Source: Megaustenia siamemsis (taxonomy: Eukaryota > Mollusca > Gastropoda > Stylommatophora > Ariophantidae). From it: DNA of 64,000 nucleotides. The notes under the pieces were generated by a model. The model was not told where the DNA came from and ran no database searches. It saw only the letters and a list, made by a program, of their open reading frames with translations. Location of the stretch: positions 2,666,001 to 2,730,000 of the forward strand of contig JAVIAB010000159.1 in NCBI GenBank assembly GCA_032433765.1, in the 5' to 3' direction. This document shows positions 33,626 through 44,379 of the stretch, in pieces. Within the stretch, counting starts at the first letter, position 1; every line of letters begins with the position of its first letter. The position numbers and the translations under genes were made by a program.

Positions 33626-35460
33626 TCTGAATATGTTCACAGGTACTCAAATGCCCCTCCTCAGTAAGTCCCGCAGTGTCCAGCGACTGACGACTCCAGT
33701 CATGAGCTGGTTTATGTCTTCGCCCTCGTTTCTGGCTGTGCCCATCTTAAATCCCATCGCTTTCATCCGAAGGAGTGACGTGGACTCATGGTTGTCAAAG
33801 TCCTGTGCCCTTCCCACATCTTGGAGGGCTTTGATGGCATCAGCCAGATCCATTGGTTGACCGTTTTCAACGACAGCATAGCTTGCCAACCTGTCCGCTC
33901 TTTCGTTTCTCCGTAATATCTTTCGTAACTCCCGCATGTCCAGGGACATAGACAAAGGTGACCTTACGTATTTTTTTACTTCTGCAACGACTCTACCCAT
34001 TGCCTGCATACATAGCCCGCCTGCACTATTCTTATCATGCTCATCGAATCACTCAGTAGCAGGCGTGGGTGTAGTCTTGTGACTCTAACCAGATGAATGC
34101 CTTGGTCCTGCCATCACTTCCATCGCCATGCTACTCGTGGTCATGACGTATGCAGCACTGTCTTCCTTGACTGCCTGCCGAGCGTGCTGTAAATGCCCAT
34201 GCACTTCTTTGGTGTCGTCTTACAAATCCGTCTGTATAGATGACTGCGTCTTACTCATCGATGTTATCGCAGATGAGACCATTGACCACGACTGAGTTCT
34301 GCTCCTTACATTTCATCTCGAGTGTGACAATACACGAGAATGTTCCCCTGAATAATATAGGCACCGGTATCCACTCCTCACCATTGTTGATAATGATAAG
34401 CACACAGACCGGTTTGATGATATCTTCTGCTCGGCCCTCCCATGATTTGCTTATTTGTAGCCTGACACCTTTCCATGTGTTGAGCTCGAGGTTATCTTTC
34501 TCTGCACATATCTCTTGAGGTATGCTCATGCCCTCCAGATCTCGATCCAGTCATTCATTGTTGGAAGGTCAAGAAAATACCTCATTGCTACACGGGGAGT
34601 GCCCATCGTACACCCCAAGATAATGCGCATAGCGTCATTCTGTATTTTCTCCAGCTTGTCAATTTGAGGCGTACTGACATTAAGAATTGTTGGGTATACT
34701 CGACTGGTGCGAGGACTAGTCCCTGGAACAGAAGGGCAAGAAGCCTCTGCTCGATGTTGGCAGCTGCCAGGATTTTATGGTGGCTAACCCTTAGCGGGAT
34801 CTTGTTAAAACATGGTCGACGTGGAGCTGCGACCAGCCTTTCACTGGTCACCTCTTCAGCGTCCATTAGTACCACCAGTGTCACCGTGTTAACGATATGA
34901 TTGTTATGGGAGAACAATGCAACTGATGCTTTATTAGGATTAACTAAGGCACCTGATACCCCTTGCGAGCGTGATGCGATTGAATTAGTCTTGCAGTGTG
35001 GAGATAATTTCCCGACTGTTTCTTCCCTGTCGATATACCAGAATATCATCAGCAAAAGTCATAGTTCTTCCTCTCTCATTCAGCAGCTGTTCTGTGATCG
35101 TTATTGTGTACACGTTAAACAGACCTCGTGAGCCACGTGGAAGCTCTGGACAAATGGATGTTGGCTGGAATGACCAACTTCCACAACAGACTAGCATCTT
35201 CCTCTGAAACAGTGCTGCGGCAATCCATTTGATGAGGAAGGTGTGCACCACCAGTTTGAGAAGCTTGTGCATGAGGTAGTCAAATGGTACATCAGCAAAT
35301 TTCCCTCATTGTGCCCTTTCACCAACAATTTCACAGTCAAATGGTGAAAGGGACACCGTCTTTAAGTCAACAACCCTCTCATGTCGTGTTGTGAGCACAT
35401 CATCAGTAACAAACCTTCGTCAACTTCGTCATTTCTTGCACTGTCGAGCCTTCAACATAT
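33626..35460 (-). pseudogene. LINE with RT and RNase H domains (I/R1-like), frameshifted
   Basis: On the minus strand in order: RT palm with 'WIAAALFQRKMLVCCGSWSF', 'PRGSRGLFNVYTITITEQLL' and the catalytic 'MTFADDILVYRQG' (about 35,030-35,065); connection region 'SVRLKLTSWRKYRMTLCALS'; then RNase H with its acidic residues visible in 'YTDGFV' (about 34,235), 'MAMEVMA' (about 34,115), 'LLSDSMSMIRIV' (about 34,040) and 'NERADRLASYAV' (about 33,890); and a C-terminus 'VSRWTLRDLLRRG'. Several frameshifts separate open pieces (33,647-34,009, 34,251-34,529, 34,588-35,055, 34,985-35,272). The combination RT plus RNase H points to the I/R1/Jockey-like side of LINEs. The right end coincides with the start of duplicon B. 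Confidence 0.85.
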
Positions 35461-36020
35461 TAAAAAGATAGAAATAACAATAGAAATATAGAAACATGGA
35501 AAACAAATAGAAATGTAGAAACATAGAGATGAAAACAACAATACTGAAACATGTCACACATAGAAAAGTAACATTGTATGGTGATGTATTACTTTATTAT
35601 ATAAAAAAGCAGACATACAAAAACAAAGTGAGCACAAAAACAGACATGTAGAAACATTGACACAAAAATTGAAAAAAGCAACAAATAATCAAACAAAACA
35701 CATTCTAATGTAACTTGCTTCACAACTTATTGGCTGACATGTTAGATGTTGCAATAATTCTAGAGGAAATAAAATCATTCAGAATCAATACAAACATTAT
35801 TAATTTTAAAACCATTTACATTCACATTTTACAAGATAACAATGCATGGTGCTATGCAACCATCTTCAGCATGAATTTGCTTATGGCTGTTATCAAAATG
35901 GGTGAAATTGGAGGTAAATTACCAGTACAGATTACAAGGATTTGGATAAATAAATATTGAATTCTTCTTTCCTTATTCATTTGTCTTTTAGCATTGAGCA
36001 CAGATATAATTTGCAGACTT
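35461..36020. other. Non-coding duplicon B sequence, no gene seen
   Basis: Collinear with 1,381-2,000 in A. No frame is conserved between the two copies. Confidence 0.6.
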
Positions 36021-36480
36021 TTTCACTTCAATTCGTCTCTGCTGATGTTATGTTTCCTAGTATTTCTAATACTTCCCCAAAACTTTGGTAGTTACTTTTC
36101 TTATTGTCCTGGCATGTAGGGTCCAGGACTGGCATTGGGAGCACACCATTGGGATGAAGATTGTATTGTAGAGTGCCCGTCTTGTCTCTAAAGTTATTTC
36201 CTGGTTGGTCAATAGTTGTTGGACGGCTGTCCAATGATTTTACCAGCTTTGTTATATCTTGAGTCTATTTCTGCTGCTTGTGAACTGTTGTTTGTCACTA
36301 GACTTTCTAGGTTTTTAAATTTCTCTACTTGTTTTAGTTGTCTGCCGTCTATATTTATGTTGATGTTCTGTTTCTCTTTTGCAATATTCATGACTTCTGT
36401 TTGTTGATCTTGATTTTCATGCATATTGTGTCTGTGCTGTTGAATCTATTTAAGTGTTCTTGTTGGTCTTTAGTATATTG
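36021..36480 (-). pseudogene. LINE RT C-terminal fragment (duplicon B)
   Basis: Minus-strand residues 'EVMNIAKEKQNININIDGRQ', 'LKQVEKFKNLESLVTN' and 'SQAAEIDSRYNKAGKIIGQ'. Homologous to 2,000-2,600. Frame-broken in both. Confidence 0.6.
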
Positions 36481-37375
36481 CTGAATCATTAAGCAGAAAT
36501 AATGGCTAAAAAAATGAATAAAGCATAGACATGATTGTCACAGAGTAGATAATAGGAAAAGGGGACATTACTGAGAGAGGGGAAGATTAGAGTTGATAGA
36601 TAATAAAGGAGGGGACACCAGCAGATTATAAATGAATTATTTAGAAGAGAGTTATCCACTGTATAATGGATTAGATATAGGATGATGAGAAAATCATGAA
36701 ATAATGGGAGAAAATGACTTAGAAAGTTGAATACATAAATGAGACATGAACCAGCTCAAGATTTTGGGTGAGTGAAGGTTGAAAGGGAGACAAATAGTTG
36801 TTAAAGTTAGAAAGGGATTCCACCTAGAAAACTAGACTTGTTTCTGAGACTAAACTGAGAAAATTATTTAGAGCAGACTATAACGATGGCAAATTTTAGA
36901 AGCAGCGATCTCTGCAAAATGTGCCATTTTGGCACGCAAGGTTTCTGTTTTTGAGATTGTGGTTCTGCCGTCTTTGGCTCGAAAAAGACAATAGATAGAT
37001 AGATAACGATGGCAGACGACCTAGTTCTCAGAGAGTTACCAAGTGAGCCTACACCATAGATGTGTTGTTTTATTTCAGTGGAGATATGAGTCAGGAAATG
37101 ACTATTCTCTGACAAGACAGTATTTATTTATAATTTGAGTGTCACAATTTGAGTTCAGCATAAACACATGCACTTCTATCTCAGCATAAGCACTTACAGA
37201 CCTGACTGCTCCAGTAAGATATAATTTACAGAAAGTATACAGTTATGGGAGTTAAGTCCCATGAGATCCAATTAGAGCAAGTACAGACTCATCAAGGTAT
37301 TCAACTGTATCATCAGTAAATCAAGATATTAATATTAAAGGAGAAGATGTCCTGTAGCAGTATTTTACTGCCATA
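36481..37375. other. Non-coding duplicon B sequence (shared with A and C)
   Basis: Homologous to 2,601-3,359 and 53,200-53,790, with the B-only insertion 36,892-37,002. No gene seen. Confidence 0.6.
36892..37002 (+). mobile_element. 111-bp GATA-tailed retro-insert with 12-bp target-site duplication
   Basis: Flanked by 'ataacgatggca' at 36,880-36,891 and 37,003-37,014. Duplicons A (about 3,003) and C (about 53,590) have a single copy and no insert. The insert ends 'ggctcgaaaaagacaatagatagatag', the 3' signature of LINE family beta (compare 28,850). It is either an extremely truncated LINE or a SINE using the same tail. Confidence 0.92.
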
Positions 37376-37665
37376 GTGGAGCGGAGTGTAGAGCCTCCAC
37401 TTATCATGGGCACTTGTTTGCTGTCATAGTGGAGTGGAGTATAGAGCCTCCACTTATCATGGGCACTTGTTTGCTGTCATAGTGGAGTGGAGTGAAAAGC
37501 CTCCACCTATCATTGGCGCATCTTTCCTGCCAGAGGAGTGGAGTGTAGAGCCTCCACCTATCATTGGCGCATCTTTCCTGCCAGAGGAGTGGAGTGTAGA
37601 GCCTCCACCTATCATTGGCGCATCTTTCCTGCCAGAGGAGTGGAGTGTAGAGCCTCCCACTTAAA
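37376..37665. repeat. Minisatellite of about 50 bp (duplicon B)
   Basis: About five to six units of 'gagtggagtgtagagcctcc' followed by 'acctatcattggcgcatctt'. Two sub-types, one matching A and C ('tcatgggcac') and one B-only ('tcattggcgcatctttcctg'), expanded locally. Confidence 0.88.
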
Positions 37666-38465
37666 ATGGGCAGATCTTCACTGCCATATGGGCTCTCTCC
37701 CTGGATGCCAGACCTTACTTGATCCAACAATATTTCCCAGCAGCATTGACTGGCAGAGACAAGCAAGCCTCAAACTCTGATGTTTGGCATGAAAAGCAAG
37801 ACCTCTACAACTACACTAATGTTGTAGGCAAAATGCCGTGATGTCATTTAACGAAATGGAGTCAACAACCAGTTGTCGTCAGAATAGCAACTTTATTTAA
37901 ATGAAACTGTCGACATGGCTGTACAAAATATTGATACCGTTCACACTTCTTCCACATGAAACTGTCGACATGGCTGTACAAAATATTGATACCATTCACA
38001 CTTCTTCCACTTATAAAAACCATCAATTGGTAACATGACTATGGCAGTTGTTGACCAGCGAGAGAGAGATTTCTCTCGTCCCAACTATTTATACCACCCT
38101 CCTATTCATAATCCCAGAATCCTCCCTAACCAATCATTTATAATCTTCTATCCTCCTATGTCTACAACATGCATACCCAATACGTCACTCCTAGAACCTT
38201 CCTGATGCCTTCTGTCTGAACCCCTTGACCGTGACCCTATCTTGATCTGTTTCTAGCATAACTGCCCTCAAGAAAGACCCGGTGTCTTTCACGCTTCCAT
38301 GACTTCCCACTGAATAAACGCCCACTTGGTCATATATCATTACACCTATCAATAGGCTATGGCCTCTTGGCTATTTACTATCACACTAATTAGTCCCCTA
38401 GATTAATATTATACGATCATATATTATAAGACTGAAATGAACTTTGATCACGACAGTGACAACAT
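37666..38465. other. Duplicon B spacer with a 2-copy 55-bp duplication
   Basis: 'gaaactgtcgacatggctgt', 'acaaaatattgatacc' occurs twice at 37,902-38,012 and once in C (54,610-54,665). A lacks most of this segment. No gene seen; the plus-strand frame is not kept between B and C. Confidence 0.5.
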
Positions 38466-39680
38466 CATCATCGAGTGATGTCTCAGCGTCGATGGTTGGC
38501 TACCACTGATCACCAACCATCTTCCGCTCTATCTCTTGCTTTGATAGTGTAGGTTGACGTGGACTGACTTATCCCTCTTTTAATACTACTCGCCCACTTA
38601 GTCTTGGTCTGCCTCGTTTACTTTGTATTTTCTCTTCCAATTTTATTTTCAGTAAGCTGCTGTGTCTTTTAACATGTCCCAGAAATCTCATTTGTCTTGT
38701 TTGAATTGTTTTTAGTACTCTTTTCATTTTTAGTTGTTTTAAGACTTCATCATTTGAGTTCTTTTCTTTCCATCCAATACTTCAAATTCTTCTATAAATC
38801 CACATTTCGAAGGCTTCAGTTTTCTGCTCAATTTTCTGGTCTAATGTCCGTGTTTCTGTTACAGGACATTAGACAAGAAAATAAGAATACAGAAATGTTG
38901 AGAAGACATAACATTTTGCTACTCTTAGTTTTAGCCATTGTGTTATTTTCCCTGACGATAGTATACTCTTCATGGCATTAAAATTGCTTTTTTGTTATTT
39001 CTTTTCTTTTGTTTATTTCAGTTTTACATTTCCCATTCATTGCTGGTTATAGTATATCCTAGGTAGTTGTAGCTCTGAACAGTCTCCAGTTCTATTCCAT
39101 CAAATTTTATATACAATTGTAGGTTTTGTCAAATATATGTGTTTATGATCATAGTTTTAGTCTTTGTTATATTTATATCTATCCATATTTTTTGCTTGTC
39201 ATATTAATTTCATTAAGTAATTGTTGTAGATCTTTAGTATTTTCTGCTATAATACAAATACCATAAGCATATCAAAGGTTATTGATTATCTTTCCATTAA
39301 TGTTTAGGACTAACATCTCTGTGAAGTTTTTAAAGATTTGTTCAATGTATTTAATTGAGCAAGCATGTCTTGCTTTATTGACTTACTCCTCTTTTTATAT
39401 CAATGGGTAGAGTTCTCTTTGTTATATTGTTTTATTGTTATTTGCTCCCAGTATAAATTACATATTAGTCAAATGTTTATGTTATCTTGATGTATAACCT
39501 TTAGTCAGACTATATATAAGTTGCTTATGTTGAATTCTATCAAAAGGCTTGGTGTAGTCTATGAAGCAGGCATATATTGGATTGTTTACTTCTATGTACT
39601 TTTTGGTTAACATCCTGATACAAAATATGACTTCTTTTGCCCCACTGTTTTTTCCCAAATCTAAAACATGAAAGATCTTA
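38466..39680 (-). pseudogene. Old LINE (family gamma), duplicon B, carrying the empty sites for LINE and Tigger
   Basis: Collinear with the interrupted copy at 3,840-8,850. The minus strand ends near the zinc-finger gene with 'KKYIEVNNPIYACFIDYTKP' and 'FDRIQHKQL', the first RT motifs. Frame-broken elsewhere. It shows the uninterrupted sites for A's LINE (about 39,188) and Tigger (39,575-39,576). Confidence 0.75.
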
Positions 39681-39732
39681 CTCCACACACATCACATTTG
39701 TTTCTCTCCAGTATGTCTTCTCCTGTGAACTA

Positions 39733-40872
39733 TTAAACGACTACTTGAGTATTATGTACATCACACTTGTAAGGCTTCACTCCTGTATGTTTTCTCCTGT
39801 GCACTGTTAGACTGCCACTTTGGGTAAATCTTACACCACATACATCACATTTGTAAGGCTTTTCTCCTGTATGTTTTCTCTTGTGTCCTGTTAGATGCCC
39901 ACTTTCAGTAAAACTTACACCACATACATCACATTTGTAAGGCTTTTCTCCTGTATGTTTTCTCTTGTGCACTGTTAGATGGCCACTTTCAGTAAAACTT
40001 ACACCACACACATCACATTTGTAAGGCTTTTCTCCTGTATGTTTTCTCCTGTGCACTGTTAGATTGCTACTATGGGTAAATCTTACACCACATATATCAC
40101 ATTCATAAGGCTTTTCTCCTGTATGTATTCTCTTGTGTCCTGTTAGATGGCGACTTTCAGTAAAACTTACACCACAAACATCACATTTGTAAGGCCTCTC
40201 TCCTGTATGTTTTCTTTTATGTGCTATTAGACTGGAACTATGAGTAAAACTTAAACCACACACATCACATTTGTAAGGCATCTCTCCTGTGTGTTTTCTC
40301 TTGTGTGTTATCAGAAGGTAACTACGAGTAAAACTTACACCACACACCTCACATTTGTAAGGCTTTTCTCCTGTATGTTTTCTCCTGTGCACTATTAGAT
40401 TGCCACTTTGGGTAAATCTTACACCACATACATCACATTCGTAAGGCTTTTCTCCTGTATGTTTTCTCTTGTGCACTGTTAGATGGCCACTTTCAGGAAA
40501 ACTTACACCACACACATCACATTTGTAAGGCTTTTCTCCTGTATGTTTTCTCTTGTGTACTGTTAGATGACCACTTTCAGTAAAACTTACACCACACACA
40601 TCACATTTGTAAGGCTTCTCTCCTGTATGTTTTCTCTTGTGCTTTGTTAGACTGCTTTTAGTAAAACTTACACCACACACATCACATTTGTAAGGCTTCT
40701 CTCCTGTATGTTTTCTCTTGCATGTTCTCAGCTCTGTACCTTGATAATCATCACAACGAGTCAAATAAACTTGACACTGAAACACATTCTCTTTCCCTAT
40801 CACTTGTCTAGGATTACTGTCATTTACCACCTGGAGATTAGTATCTTGACTGCAGTCATCACCTTGACCTGC
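39733..40872 (-). CDS. Zinc-finger exon of PRDM9-like knuckle/C2H2 gene, copy B (11 fingers)
   Basis: Opens at an acceptor before 40,872 ('AGQGDDCSQD') and ends with the same 'HNTQVVV' stop as A; 379 residues. After the irregular first finger come 11 fingers with contact residues (-1, 2, 3, 6): first finger one residue short ('FTKSSLTKH', C-x2-C-x11-H), then EGHV, EGHV, QGNV, RYLT, HSSI-A type, ERHG, HSNV, EGHV, EGHG, QGSV. Compared with A it lacks the first two fingers and the QGRV/EGSV pair, and ends with a different set of three. Upstream exons at 41,124-41,200 and 41,353-41,470. I did not find its first coding exon. Inferred nuclear DNA-binding protein. Confidence 0.92.
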   Translation of the reverse strand, partial: AGQGDDCSQDTNLQVVNDSNPRQVIGKENVFQCQVYLTRCDDYQGTELRTCKRKHTGEKPYKCDVCGVSFTKSSLTKHKRKHTGEKPYKCDVCGVSFTESGHLTVHKRKHTGEKPYKCDVCGVSFPESGHLTVHKRKHTGEKPYECDVCGVRFTQSGNLIVHRRKHTGEKPYKCEVCGVSFTRSYLLITHKRKHTGEMPYKCDVCGLSFTHSSSLIAHKRKHTGERPYKCDVCGVSFTESRHLTGHKRIHTGEKPYECDICGVRFTHSSNLTVHRRKHTGEKPYKCDVCGVSFTESGHLTVHKRKHTGEKPYKCDVCGVSFTESGHLTGHKRKHTGEKPYKCDVCGVRFTQSGSLTVHRRKHTGVKPYKCDVHNTQVVV

Positions 40873-41123
40873 CTGAGAAGAAGCAAAGATTAAAATATAA
40901 AAATAAATCATCAATTTAAATGTTGAAGTGGGATGTAACTCTTATAGTCTAAAATATTGTCTTTGTTTATTTTGAAGCTTTGAATTCTGCTAATAAAGCT
41001 ATAACATTTGTATGTGACAATCTAAATGAGTGACTGACCCTGTTGTTTGTGCAGGTAGTAACATCATTATCTTAATATTAATAGATGACTTCAAGTGTTG
41101 TTAGCTGTAATTGTGTACTTTAC

Positions 41124-41200
41124 CTCAGCATTATCAATATAGACAAATGGTCCATGCTCAGGGCAACTTCCATCAAATTTCTGCTGACATTTCTCACAAT
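41124..41200 (-). CDS. Zinc-knuckle exon of gene B
   Basis: 77 nt, same acceptor (cag), donor (gtaaag) and phase as in A. Codes 'CEKCQQKFDGSCPEHGP' then 'FVYIDNAE'. Differences from A (K-L-E to K-F-D) leave the Zn ligands intact. Confidence 0.8.
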
Positions 41201-41352
41201 CTGAACAAAGAAATGGATTATCAATGCAGTGGTTTTAACATACAGACTGACAAAGATGGCAATGTGAAATGAGATACAAAGTGTGAAATAATTGTCAACA
41301 TGAACTGACCAAGTAAAAACAAACATAACTCAAGTTGTCAGATAAAACTTAC

Positions 41353-41470
41353 ATAGAAAACTGTCATTGTCAGGACAAGAAAGAGATGGAGAATTAGTCT
41401 GTTCCATCTTAATAACAGTGGACACATCACTTTCTTCCTCTCTGTTTGCTTCCATCTTTACTGTCTGATC
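41353..41470 (-). CDS. Acidic SUMO-motif exon of gene B
   Basis: 118 nt between 'cag' and 'gtaagttt', phase 0 to 1. Codes 'DQTVKMEANREEESDVST', then 'VIKMEQTNSPSLSC'. VKME and IKME fit the SUMO consensus. Confidence 0.77.
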
Positions 41471-41559
41471 CTGGAAATATAATTTTGTACATTTTGAACA
41501 CATCACAAGTAAAATAAAATAGAGTTATGGGAGCGCGTAAGCATCTAAGTAAAAAATGT

Positions 41560-41745
41560 AAAGAGCCCCATCATGCCTAGTTGGTGTGTAGGGAATATTG
41601 TGATAGTGACCATAATTTTACAGACCTTTAGCACATGATTTTGGAGGTAATGTTGTTGCTGTTATGCCCATGCCACTTTAATTTCCCAGAAAAAATCTGG
41701 TACCCATTTAAGGCTGGGTGAACCTGGAAGCCGTTGGTCAGGATA
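41560..41745 (-). mobile_element. tRNA-derived SINE remnant, gene B intron
   Basis: Same position and sequence type as 10,985-11,165: the body of the SINE at 52,731-52,991 without its head. Confidence 0.72.
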
Positions 41746-41969
41746 TAAACATCTACACCCAGGTAAATCAGAGAGACATCAATAATAAAGAAAGAGACAA
41801 TGTCAATGGATCAAAAGGTAGAACTGCCCTTAAAATGATGACAATTAACATGTGATATCTGAGGAGAGGAAGAGTAAGTTGTGACAGAAATAAAGTTACA
41901 AAAATAGGAGAAATATTGTTTATCAGACTAATGAGCTGTAACAGCAGATACCAAAATAATATGTGAAAA

Positions 41970-44132
41970 GTGTAAATAAAGCAGGGAGGTAGCAGTGATA
42001 AAATAAGAATAAGACAAGAGGGGAGTGAGGTAGTAAGAAATCAAGGGGAGATAAGAAGGTGAGTAACATAGAATCAGGGGGTCCACGTGGAAAGTTAAGA
42101 AAGTGAACACATGGTGGATCACGAGAATTGTAGGACAATGTAGGAACGAGGCGGAAATTGTAACAAGGGAGGTGATTGGTTGAAAAGGGAAAAGGTGAGA
42201 CAAAGCATAGATTTGTATGATCATTCGAGATATAGCGAGGGTTCTATCCGGACGGTTGTGGGTTTATGTTGCAGCCGGTACCGGGAATCAGTTAGAGTTA
42301 GTCACCCAAGAGTGATCCAGAATGCAGAAATGTGTAGAGTAATGCTAGGATAAGGTAAGAGTTAACAACACCAACCTTAGAGTAGCAAGTTGTGATTAGT
42401 CTCACTAAGTTCAGCTTCATGAGAATCATAAAGATAATGTAGTTGTGCGGTAGTCACAAAGAACAGTTTAATGTCAAGCTGTGAGTAGTCTCACTAAGTT
42501 CAGCTTCATGAGAAGCATAAAGATAATGTAGTTGTGAAGTAGTAACAACGAACAGTTTAATGTCAAGCAGTGAGTAGTCTCACTAAGTGCAGCTTCATGA
42601 GAAGCATAAAGATAATGTAGTTGTGAAGCAGTACAACGAACAGTTTAATGTCAAGCCGTGAGTAGTCTCACTAAGTGCAGCTTCATGAGAAGCATAAAGA
42701 TAATGTAGTTGTGAAGCAGTACAATGAACAGTTTAATGTCAAGCAGTGAGTAGTCTCACTAAGTGCAGCTTCATGGGAAGCATAAAGATAATGTAGTTGT
42801 GAAGCAGTACAATGAACAGTTTAATGTCAAGCAGTGAGTAGTCTCACTAAGTTTAGCTTCAAGAGAAGCATAAAGATAATGTAGTTGTGAAGCAGTACAA
42901 TGAACAGTTTAATGTCAAGCAGTGAGTAGTCTCACTAAGTTTAGCTTCAAGAGAAGCATAAAGATAATGTAGTTGTGAAGCAGTACAATGAACAGTTTAA
43001 TGTCAAGCAGTGAGTAGTCTCACTAAGTTTAGCTTCAAGAGAAGCATAAAGATAATGTAGTTGTGAAGCAGTACAATGAACAGTTTAATGTCAAGCAGTG
43101 AGTAGTCTCACTAAGATACTTAGCTTTAGAAGTGGGCAGATGAGGTAGTAGTGCAATAGTAGCAGCTACAACCAATTCAGTGACAAGAGTGGAGAGACAG
43201 GCCATGATTCAGGATTGTTGTAAAAGAAGCATAAGATAGAGGGACAAGGAGGCAGCGACACTGAAAGGGTAGGTGGCGCTGAGCGAGATAGACGTGCAGG
43301 GGTCCTAGTCATCAAGATAGGGCTCAATACAGAGTATGACACTCCAAGATATAACAATATAGGTGAGGATACGTGGAATCCAGATCGCCCAAAATTTGTG
43401 AGTAGCAGTAGGGCTTCATTGAGTGCTAGTGGCTGAATTCATTGACAGCCACAACTTAGAGGGAGATAGGAAGAAACCATAGTGAGGTGTGAGAGAGCAG
43501 CAGGATAACTGTGTAAGGTGGTAGATAAGCTAGGGCAAGCCGCCAAGTGAGCAGGCTGTGTGTGCAAGGTGGCTGTTCTACCACTGTAATTGTAATTGAG
43601 AATGTAATATGTGAAGTCGACATTGTGAGAATAAAACCTCAGGTGTGTGCTTTTACCTGGTGTTCCATTGATGTTTCTTCGAGCTCTAGCTGTATGTGTC
43701 TGTCACTAGTGAAACTGAACGCTGGTATGTCAACAACCGACAAGAGTACTAAGTGAAGCGATCACCTGGCCAAGGGTACTACAAGAGGGCAAAGTCGACA
43801 CGGGCCGATGCAGTAGGGGGATTCCCCATCATCACCTCAAGGTAGTTGGAGAAGTCTGACCCCTTCAAGTCCAGGGCATGTGTGCTGTATGATCGTGGCT
43901 GGTCATACGTGCCTGGGATGCAATGTAAATAAGGCTTTGAGGTCAAACGCCGGACACCCAACACATGAAGGCTCAGATCTTGACGAGCCTTCACGGCAGG
44001 CTGTTATACTAGAAGGCACTGATCTGAACGAGCCTTCTTTGCTGCAGTCGCAAAGTTCAAAGATCAGAGTTAACAACGCCGCTGATGGGCCGTCATGGGT
44101 GGAAGAAGAGCTGGCCTATAAAGAGTTACAGC
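41970..44132 (+). mobile_element. LTR-like element with 88-bp VNTR, duplicon B
   Basis: Present in B and C but absent from A, where the flanks 'agtgaaaagtg' and 'agcaaaaatgtacc' are only about 20 bp apart (12,065-12,085). A purine-rich head begins 'taaataaagcagggaggtag', as at 49,500 ('taaagcaggcagatagg'). About 8 units of 88 bp follow (42,390-43,110), then AATAAA at 43,630-43,635, 'gtgttccattgatgtttctt', and an open frame (43,880-44,155). No terminal duplicate LTR or pol is visible, so the class is uncertain. Confidence 0.5.
42390..43112. repeat. 88-bp tandem repeat, about 8 copies, inside the LTR-like element of B
   Basis: The unit contains 'gtgagtagtctcactaagtt', 'cagcttcatgagaagcataa', 'agataatgtagttgtgaagc' and 'agtacaatgaacagtttaat'. 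C has about one unit (59,560-59,660). Confidence 0.93.
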
Positions 44133-44155
44133 AAAAATGTACCTTTAAACATTAG
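43880..44155 (+). CDS. Conserved 91-codon frame of unknown function (B copy), maybe gag-like start
   Basis: The frame holds 'GSDLDEPSRQAVILEGTDLN' and ends 'PSWVEEELAYKELQQ' shortly before duplicon sequence resumes. An indel-free twin with a handful of substitutions lies at 60,431-60,706. The charged C-terminus suggests the start of a longer polyprotein cut off by the element's right boundary. I cannot assign a family, and coding is unproven. Confidence 0.3.
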   Translation: MCCMIVAGHTCLGCNVNKALRSNAGHPTHEGSDLDEPSRQAVILEGTDLNEPSLLQSQSSKIRVNNAADGPSWVEEELAYKELQQKCTFKH

Positions 44156-44379
44156 GGAGCTAAAGTGATAAAAATGTTAGTAGAAGTAATTATGCACCCT
44201 GACATGGCAAGTTAAAAAGCAGAAGTCGTCTAGCAATCAAAATAAATAATGACAGTGCACATTTTTTAGAAAAAGGGATATAGAACACACATTTAAATAT
44301 ATCCCCCTTGCAATGAAACTGATAACAAGGAAGAATATAAAGAATTGACAGTGATTTCAGTGACACCAACAAAAGAAGT

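Noticed and set aside
37404..37780. Several overlapping frames on both strands
   Set aside because: They follow the 50-bp minisatellite of duplicon B and are not conserved in A or C.
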